DNA of 10,116 bases from Baffinella frigidus (lineage: Eukaryota; Cryptophyceae; Cryptomonadales; Baffinellaceae): contig MU646438.1 of NCBI GenBank assembly GCA_026770585.1, forward strand, positions 48,185 through 58,300, read 5' to 3'. Position numbers and translations under genes: made by a program. Under the pieces are notes generated by a model that saw only the letters and a program-made list of their open reading frames with translations, was not told where the DNA came from and made no database searches. Numbering within the stretch: the first letter of the stretch is position 1; each line of letters opens with the position of its first letter. This document shows, piece by piece, positions 9,077-10,116 of this stretch.

Positions 9077-10079
9077 TGAGAGAAAGAAGGAGGGAGGGAA
9101 AGAGAGAGAGAGAGACAGAGAGAGAGACAGAGGCACGTTACCGAAGGAGCTGGGTGGGGTCAGTGTCCTCGATCGCGTCCAACACCGCCTTGTGCAGAAC
9201 CTGCTTTCAGGTTTCGAGTTCAGATTTTGAGGGTTGGGGTTTAGGGTTCAGGGTTCAGGCCTCAGGATTCAGGGTTCAGGGTTCAGGGTTCAGGGTTTGG
9301 GGTTTCGGGTTTAGGGTTTAGGGTTTAGGGTTTACGGTTCAGGGTTTAGGGTCTCGGGTGGTCTCGGGTTGAGGGACCAGGATTCGGGAGGGTTCTGCCG
9401 CGACGATGTTCATCATGAAGCCCTCTTTTAAAAGCACCTGTTATAACGTTGTAGAGGGTTATATGTTATAATCGTACGTTACAAATTTTGGGGGGTTTCA
9501 TTTTATAATAATAGGATTGCCTGGTACCCCAAACAGTATGCCAACCTGGGAAAACGGTAACGGGAGAGAGTTCGAAGAACGGAACCCGACGCCCCGCCAA
9601 TTATACGTAATAATGTTATAATGTTATAATTTCCTGGTACCCTAGGCAGTGTGTCCAACAACCCTCGCAGTAGCACGTCTAAAATCTCCTGATGAACATT
9701 AAAAGGGCCTGGTACGGTACGAGTTCCCACGATAGATAATCAAACTCCTCTTGAGGTTATCGGGTGCATGGTGCCTGTCTGTCGAAGGGACAGACAGCCT
9801 TCGCACTGCATCAGGCACCCATCTTTGAGCAGAACCTCACCACCCGAGAGTTAATACGAAATTTTATAAAGGTTAAGTGTGACGACCAGAAAGTGATGAC
9901 AGGAGTTTACTACGGCAAAGACAGGTTATGAACTGGGACATGAGTTGATTAAGCTGTCTGGGACATGAGTTGATTAACTTTTGGCACTGGCAACAAAATG
10001 TTAGGTGAAGTACCTGAGGGTCGACCCACGGCGGCTCGCCTTTCTTCTTCGCGGACGTCTTCCGCGATAACATCGATGA
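4283..10079 (-). CDS. Split protein-coding gene with telomere-like introns (partial; product unknown)
   Basis: About 20 exons (24-129 nt, roughly 1.3 kb coding) run right to left: 10079-10014, 9437-9378, 9200-9142, 8833-8778, 8525-8471, 8164-8069, 7982-7917, 7657-7619, 7260-7216, 6876-6824, 6770-6642, 6495-6472, 6291-6268, 6130-6104, 5804-5685, 5602-5531, 5235-5160, 5015-4916, 4764-4699 and 4355-4283. Each is open, begins after AG and ends before GT, usually G|GT. Phase agrees at every junction except 8778/8525 and 7216/6876, where a small exon may be missing or an end misplaced. The start and stop codons were not found, so both ends lie elsewhere. The product has a Lys-rich start, a CPGC segment, a Ser/Pro/Gly-rich middle and Arg-rich helical later parts. 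I recognise no family. Several introns are almost pure degenerate telomere repeat. Confidence 0.7.
4356..4430 (-). promoter_or_regulatory. Tandem branch-site/acceptor-like elements
   Basis: In transcript sense two similar intron ends lie in a row: GATTAGTCAACCGATTTCTTGTTCGCAGGG and GATCAGTCAACTTTCTTCTTTTTCGCAGGG. Each has (A/G)TCAAC about 12-17 nt before a T-rich tract and CGCAG. A third GTCAAC is at 4422. The adenine of GTCAAC is a plausible branch point, by position only. Competition between the two acceptors could shift the exon start. Confidence 0.5.
4630..4641. other. 12-bp perfect palindrome GGTCACGTGACC
   Basis: Perfect palindrome with a CACGTG core inside the predicted 343-nt intron. 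The rest of that intron (4356-4698) holds scattered AATGGCTC motifs and no telomere-like repeat. Confidence 0.6.
4699..4764 (-). CDS. Exon: duplicated relative of the previous exon
   Basis: GACACACAG acceptor, one base, WASTLDVVRMKVDESVTVCN then G plus AG, donor CAG|GTCACG. DNA 4697-4767 and 4914-4979 are diverged direct repeats (CGTTGCAA, GTCAACTTT and GCTCGCCCA or GTTCGCCCA shared). Both end in VCNG or LCNG with the same phase, though indels have changed the reading frame in the middle. Either a diverged exon duplicate or a pseudo-exon. Confidence 0.6.
4810..4850. repeat. Stem-loop inside a predicted 151-nt intron
   Basis: TTGCCCAGGC (4810-4819) pairs perfectly with GCCTGGGCAA (4841-4850); inside, ACCC (4824-4827) pairs with GGGT (4832-4835) around ACGA. 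Weak outer pairing reaches CGGT/ACCG at about 4796-4865. A third partial copy (GTGCCTAGGCAAC) follows at about 4870. Confidence 0.75.
4916..5015 (-). CDS. Exon: 32 codons, helical
   Basis: GGTATGCAG acceptor, two bases, then VLLERAWEEAKSAGRTLQTM and CPKLTRATLCNG plus AG, and a perfect CAG|GTAGGT donor. Joining it to the previous exon reads LAEVLLERAWEEAK, a good amphipathic helix. One of the firmest exons in the window. Its 3' half is duplicated at 4699-4764. Confidence 0.83.
5090..5128. repeat. Stem-loop inside a predicted 144-nt intron
   Basis: CCCAAAAC (5099-5106) pairs with GTTTTGGG (5113-5120) around CGCGTC, extended by TTTTT/AAAAA after a short mismatch. It lies in the middle of the intron 5016-5159, which has no telomere-like sequence. 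Confidence 0.7.
5160..5235 (-). CDS. Exon: 25 codons plus one base, Arg-rich
   Basis: CTGATTCAG acceptor, VKVACRMYALHVRMPGRWRI then LGHLA plus G, donor G|GTCTGC. The leftover G completes the GAA codon of the next exon. The acceptor is built from TTCAG, again overlapping the telomere-like edge. Confidence 0.8.
5246..5384 (+). repeat. Telomere-like intron block
   Basis: Degenerate TTTAGGG array, G-rich strand on plus and C-rich in the transcript. It fills most of the intron between exons 5531-5602 and 5160-5235. The remainder of that intron (5385-5530) is non-repeat and contains the palindrome GACACGTGTC at 5412. Confidence 0.9.
5531..5602 (-). CDS. Exon: 24 codons
   Basis: Acceptor ATACAAAAG, 24 codons including GLVQQLGREPAGQTQELIRS, donor CGG|GTGATT, phase 0 at both ends. 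Other frames are open here on both strands, so the evidence is phase plus composition. The frame also runs on to a TAG near 5485, so a terminal exon is the alternative; but the next exon fits in phase. Confidence 0.55.
5685..5804 (-). CDS. Exon: 40 codons, basic
   Basis: AACCCAG acceptor, exactly 40 codons: DSGGIKPMIKKGKQGPPKAS, then QRRTSDREEVEKPDWIPSLQ, donor CAG|GTCGCA. Phase 0 at both ends. Its start (GAC TCG GGG) resembles the micro-exons. A Lys/Arg-rich linker leads into an acidic and then a Trp-containing end. Confidence 0.8.
5806..6103 (+). repeat. Telomere-like intron block (299-nt intron)
   Basis: Nearly pure degenerate heptamers (TTTAGGG, TTTGGGG, TTCAGGG, GTTAGGG), including four perfect-to-near TTTAGGG units around 6000-6022. 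It fills the whole interval between exons 5685-5804 and 6104-6130. Confidence 0.92.
6104..6130 (-). CDS. 27-nt micro-exon 3
   Basis: CTACACCAG acceptor, nine codons in phase 0 (SSWGSGSSK), and a textbook AAG|GTAAAT donor. The surrounding introns (137 and 299 nt) are telomere-like throughout. It continues the Ser/Gly-rich linker. Confidence 0.72.
6268..6291 (-). CDS. 24-nt micro-exon 2
   Basis: GAAACCAG|GAC to ACG|GTGCAA, eight codons in phase 0: DGGGISRT. The layout is the same as micro-exon 1 and the middle is diverged. The run of eight Gs would make it sensitive to sequencing error, but its length agrees with its twin. Confidence 0.65.
6472..6495 (-). CDS. 24-nt micro-exon 1
   Basis: AAACCCAG|GAC to ACG|GTACAC, eight codons in phase 0: DSKGFGRT. 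It is the only non-telomeric island between two arrays of 146 and 180 nt. It has the same length, first codon and last two codons (AGG ACG) as the next micro-exon. Confidence 0.7.
6642..6770 (-). CDS. Exon: 43 codons, Ser/Pro/Thr-rich
   Basis: TTTGGCAG acceptor, exactly 43 codons: VGKTAFKTKEMSEASTIGQP, then a Ser/Pro/Gln-rich part, ending AKKSPIGRT before ACG|GTGCAC. Probably a disordered linker. Its last codons (GRT, from AGGACG) match the ends of the two 24-nt exons that follow, which suggests duplication of an exon-intron unit. Two GTCAAC motifs fall inside as (G/S)-Q-P codons. Confidence 0.75.
6771..6823 (-). other. 53-nt intron with duplicated branch/acceptor module
   Basis: The transcript-sense intron runs AAA|GTTGAC through GGTGCTAACC to GTCAACTTTGGCAG|GTG. 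A 16-bp unit (GTCAACTTTGGCA plus three bases) occurs twice in a row. The same DNA contains a 13-bp perfect inverted repeat (6775-6787 with 6815-6827) and a small CAGGT/ACCTG stem inside it. Removing 53 nt is the only length tried that joins the open frames on both sides; a 40-nt option (GCAG|GTGCTAAC) leads to an early stop. Confidence 0.55.
6824..6876 (-). CDS. Exon: 17 codons
   Basis: Acceptor GGTTCAG|GG, where the AG is supplied by the inverted telomere-like block itself; RVVEVLTGEVAKKMLCK; donor AAA|GTTGAC. The 53-nt intron that follows joins the next exon in phase. The two leading bases need a phase-1 partner, which the exon at 7216 does not give, so an exon is probably missed in 6990-7215. 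Confidence 0.65.
6878..6987 (-). repeat. Inverted telomere-like block (CCCTGAA on plus)
   Basis: About fifteen CCCTGAA units, more homogeneous than any other array here, in the opposite orientation to the rest. It ends at a sharp flip, CCCTGAATACGGGTTCAG, at about 6981-6998. In the transcript it reads TTCAGGG, and its last unit supplies the acceptor of the exon at 6824-6876. Confidence 0.95.
6988..7215 (+). repeat. Mixed telomere-like stretch with an unresolved island
   Basis: Starts with GGGTTCAGTGTTCAGG and a triple GGTGCAGGGTGCAGGGTGCAG, then a non-repeat island at 7050-7138 that includes a short reversed CACCCTAAATCC, then ordinary TTTAGGG units (7139-7215). The island may hold a missed exon; I could not pair its splice ends. 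Confidence 0.7.
7216..7260 (-). CDS. Exon: Pro-rich 15 codons
   Basis: The phase-0 reading DVDGPPLAVPRPPRV uses an AGCAGGAAG acceptor and a GTG|GTAAAC donor. The stronger acceptor four bases upstream (AAAGCAG|GAAG) would shift phase and read differently. A related island (7100-7135, LDGKRPRAGP in one frame) may be a degraded or alternative copy; it lacks a clear donor. Confidence 0.5.
7261..7618 (+). repeat. Telomere-like intron block (358-nt intron)
   Basis: TTTAGGG/TTTGGGG/TGTAGGG array, interrupted at 7508-7557 by a small non-repeat island (ACAAGGCTTGTCAAAGAAAC and following) for which neither strand gives a convincing exon. Confidence 0.85.
7619..7657 (-). CDS. Exon: 13 codons
   Basis: GCAACAG acceptor, LFNKVRIIGRLSS (39 nt), donor TCG|GTGGCG, phase 0 at both ends. 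Short, but its composition differs sharply from the GGGGTT arrays on both sides, and it fits the phase of the exon before it. Confidence 0.65.
7658..7916 (+). repeat. Telomere-like intron block with long G-runs
   Basis: The first part (7664-7735) consists of TTGGGG/TTGGGGG units with runs of four and five Gs. The rest is TTTAGGG/TTCAGGG/TTGAGGG. The end near 7892-7916 is non-repeat and carries GAGTGC/GCACTC and AAATGCAA/TTGCATTT inverted pairs shared with the neighbouring exon. Confidence 0.88.
7917..7982 (-). CDS. Exon: 22 codons with CPGC
   Basis: CCTTCAG acceptor, PELKKIMPKRNLPNAKECPG then CA, donor GCG|GTCACC; phase 0 at both ends. Reading past the donor gives two more cysteines (TLPCIC), so a zinc-binding C-x2-C knuckle is possible, but the second half cannot be confirmed. 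Confidence 0.72.
7983..8068 (+). repeat. Telomere-like intron block (86-nt intron)
   Basis: The shortest telomere-like intron of the chain: about ten degenerate heptamers between exons 7917-7982 and 8069-8164, with transcript-sense ends TCG|GTCGAAACCCG and CCTTCAG|CC. Confidence 0.85.
8069..8164 (-). CDS. Exon: 32 codons, charged
   Basis: GGTGGAGCAG acceptor, 32 codons starting EKKQQLTKITEPDDRALLWK and ending VASAPSRVTS, donor TCG|GTCGAA. Both ends are phase 0. The sequence reads as a charged, coiled or helical stretch with one Trp. Other AG acceptors just upstream (GAG, CAG) are all in the same frame, so the exact start is uncertain by a few codons but the frame is not. Confidence 0.75.
8165..8470 (+). 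repeat. Telomere-like intron block (306-nt intron)
   Basis: Strongly degenerate array with TTTAGGG, TTTGGGG, GTTAGGG, TGCAGGT and AT-rich interruptions. It fills the interval between exons 8069-8164 and 8471-8525. Confidence 0.82.
8471..8525 (-). CDS. Exon: 18 codons
   Basis: AAATGTAG acceptor, one base, FFLTDGIDAGGWEALSAD, donor GAC|GTCACC. It ends in phase 0, matching the next exon. The palindrome TGACGTCA (8467-8474), a CRE-like site, overlaps the donor and is probably incidental. Confidence 0.68.
8540..8752 (+). repeat. TTTGGGG-dominated array, strong quadruplex potential
   Basis: Nearly uninterrupted TTTGGGG/TTGGGG/TTCGGGG units with many four-G tracts spaced by three bases. It lies in the intron between 8525 and 8778. 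Because three heptamers make 21 bases, open frames with heptapeptide periodicity (GVWGLGF and similar) appear on both strands; these are artefacts. Confidence 0.93.
8778..8833 (-). CDS. Exon: basic then hydrophobic
   Basis: CTGACTGCAG acceptor, then RIKRKDCNKRDATVILVT following the split Arg codon, with a donor at ACGG|GTAGTT (phase 1). A Lys/Arg-rich start is followed by a beta-strand-like TVILVT. The next exon, as placed, needs phase 2, so one boundary is wrong or a tiny exon lies in 8526-8777. Confidence 0.65.
8938..9034 (+). repeat. 17-19-bp tandem repeat, six copies
   Basis: GTCGC(T/G)TT units start at 8938, 8955, 8972, 8991, 9010 and 9029, so the period is 17, 17, 19, 19, 19. Each unit reads roughly GTCGCTTTACAGAGAGA. 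A seventh, weaker TTGCTTTACATACAT lies at about 8918. The GAGA part of the unit grades into the microsatellite that follows. Confidence 0.92.
9041..9133 (+). repeat. (AG)n microsatellite and purine tract
   Basis: Sixteen perfect AG units (9041-9072), then an almost all-purine run with AAGAAGGAGGGAGGGAAAG and a second AG stretch. In the transcript this is a CU-rich tract about 60 nt downstream of the donor at 9142. The Arg-Glu repeat peptide it encodes on plus is not a gene. Confidence 0.97.
9142..9200 (-). CDS. Exon: 19 codons plus two bases
   Basis: GAAAGCAG acceptor, VLHKAVLDAIEDTDPTQLL plus CG, then G|GTAACG. The peptide is amphipathic. The leftover CG joins the A that starts the exon at 8833 to give Arg. 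The intron to the next exon (308 nt) carries the GA microsatellite. A second acceptor with a fine pyrimidine tract (TGCTTTCTTTCCAG, ending about 8881) could add a 15-nt exon in the same phase. Confidence 0.75.
9208..9377 (+). repeat. Telomere-like intron block (177-nt intron)
   Basis: TTTAGGG/TTCAGGG array, with three consecutive TTCAGGG units at about 9271-9291 and three TTTAGGG units at about 9309-9330, between exons 9142-9200 and 9378-9437. Confidence 0.92.
9378..9437 (-). CDS. Exon: 20 codons
   Basis: Acceptor GTTATAACAG, exactly 20 codons (VLLKEGFMMNIVAAEPSRIL), then CTG|GTCCCT. Both ends are phase 0. It looks like a hydrophobic helix followed by a turn. The intron after it (9201-9377) is almost wholly telomere-like. 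Confidence 0.75.
9438..9632. other. AT-rich intron part with repeated TTATAA
   Basis: Contains several TTATAA or TTATAAT motifs (9441, 9466, 9505, 9615, 9624), a CCTGGTACC at 9530 like that of the dispersed repeat, and GTTATAACGTTGTAGAGGGTTATATGTTATAA. In the chain it is part of the 576-nt intron between 10014 and 9437. No exon is supported. Confidence 0.45.
9631..9730 (+). repeat. Dispersed repeat family, copy 3
   Basis: CCTGGTACCC, GTGTGTCCAACAACC, GCAGTAGCACGTCTAAAA and GGGCCTGGTACGG in the same order as copy 1 (2390-2480). The minus-strand reading ILDVLLRGLLDTLP resembles VLEVLARAVLDTLG of copy 1. The copy lies within a predicted intron. Confidence 0.6.
9743..9852. repeat. ~110-bp imperfect palindrome (hairpin 3)
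   Basis: Perfect inner stem CTGTCTGTC (9775-9783) with GACAGACAG (9789-9797) around GAAGG. Outer complementary blocks follow: GGGTGC with GCACCC, GAGGTT with AACCTC, AACTC with GAGTT (9743-9747 with 9848-9852). The right arm is longer by several insertions. It sits beside dispersed repeat copy 3, in the same predicted intron. Confidence 0.8.
9933..9977. repeat. 20-bp direct repeat, 25-bp spacing
   Basis: CTGGGACATGAGTTGATTAA occurs at 9933-9952 and 9958-9977. In transcript sense each copy reads TTAATCAACTCATGTCCCAG, which looks like a branch site followed by a pyrimidine-rich CCCAG acceptor, comparable with the duplicated elements at 6771-6823 and 4356-4430. Confidence 0.9.
10014..10079 (-). 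CDS. Exon: Lys/Ser-rich 22 codons
   Basis: CCCTTACAG acceptor, 22 codons in phase 0 (SSMLSRKTSAKKKGEPPWVD then PQ), and a consensus CAG|GTACTT donor. The upstream intron begins the telomere-like run that reaches the window's right edge. The SRKTSAKKK stretch is basic. The next exon in the chain starts in phase 0, which agrees. Confidence 0.72.
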
Positions 10080-10080
10080 C

Positions 10081-10116
10081 TGTAAGGGTCAGGGTCAGGG
10101 TTTGAGGTTTCGGGTT
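10081..10116 (+). repeat. Telomere-like run at the window edge
   Basis: AAGGGTCAGGGTCAGGGTTTGAGG and following units, G-rich strand on plus, cut by the window end. It borders the acceptor of the exon at 10014-10079, so another telomere-like intron and further upstream exons probably lie beyond. Confidence 0.8.

Noticed and set aside
8807-9079. Plus-strand 90-codon frame ending in Arg-Glu repeats
   Set aside because: Its C-terminal half is the tandem array and GA microsatellite. The convincing reading of the non-repeat part is a minus-strand exon with splice signals.

Overview
This looks like eukaryotic nuclear DNA. About half of the right-hand two thirds is degenerate seven-base telomere-like repeat (TTTAGGG and variants TTCAGGG, TTTGGGG, TGTAGGG). 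TTTAGGG is the telomere unit of most land plants, most green algae and several other algal and protist lineages, so an alga or related protist is the best guess; the sequence does not name the species. No tRNA, rRNA, bacterial operon, CRISPR array or recognisable transposase is visible. No long open frame here looks like a gene by itself.

The main result is a split gene on the minus strand. The short islands that interrupt the telomere-like arrays are not filler. Read on the minus strand, almost every island has an AG acceptor, a short open frame of ordinary protein composition and a GT donor. Codon phase agrees from island to island over most of the chain. I place about 20 exons between 10079 and 4283 (roughly 1.3 kb of coding sequence), running right to left. 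They include two 24-nt exons and one 27-nt exon. Weaker exon candidates continue to 588, so the window may hold the middle of one long gene, or two or more genes. I do not recognise the product: it has a basic N-side part, a short CPGC segment, a Ser/Pro/Gly/Lys-rich middle, and helical, Arg-rich later segments.

Layout. 1-92: a 23-bp repeat, four copies. 93-600: degenerate ~90-bp repeats and weak exon candidates. 600-1660: weak to moderate exon candidates with very short introns. 1660-2340: GTCAAC motifs and a 140-bp hairpin. 2390-2980: a dispersed-repeat copy and two or three exon candidates around a classic 64-nt AT-rich intron. 3000-3180: telomere-like DNA in the opposite orientation, then a 237-nt exon (3186-3422). 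3450-4280: a second repeat copy and a second long hairpin. 4283-5240: well-phased exons with ordinary introns and a partial duplication. 5240-8760: exons separated by telomere-like introns. 8780-9200: two exons separated by a short tandem array and a GA microsatellite. 9200-10116: two further exons, a third dispersed-repeat copy and a third long hairpin.

Most telomere-like introns lie C-rich in the transcript (CCCTAAA, CCCTGAA, CCCCAAA). In that orientation the repeat contains neither GT nor AG, which may be why such introns can be tolerated. All exon calls rest on reading frame, splice dinucleotides and phase only; there is no transcript evidence.
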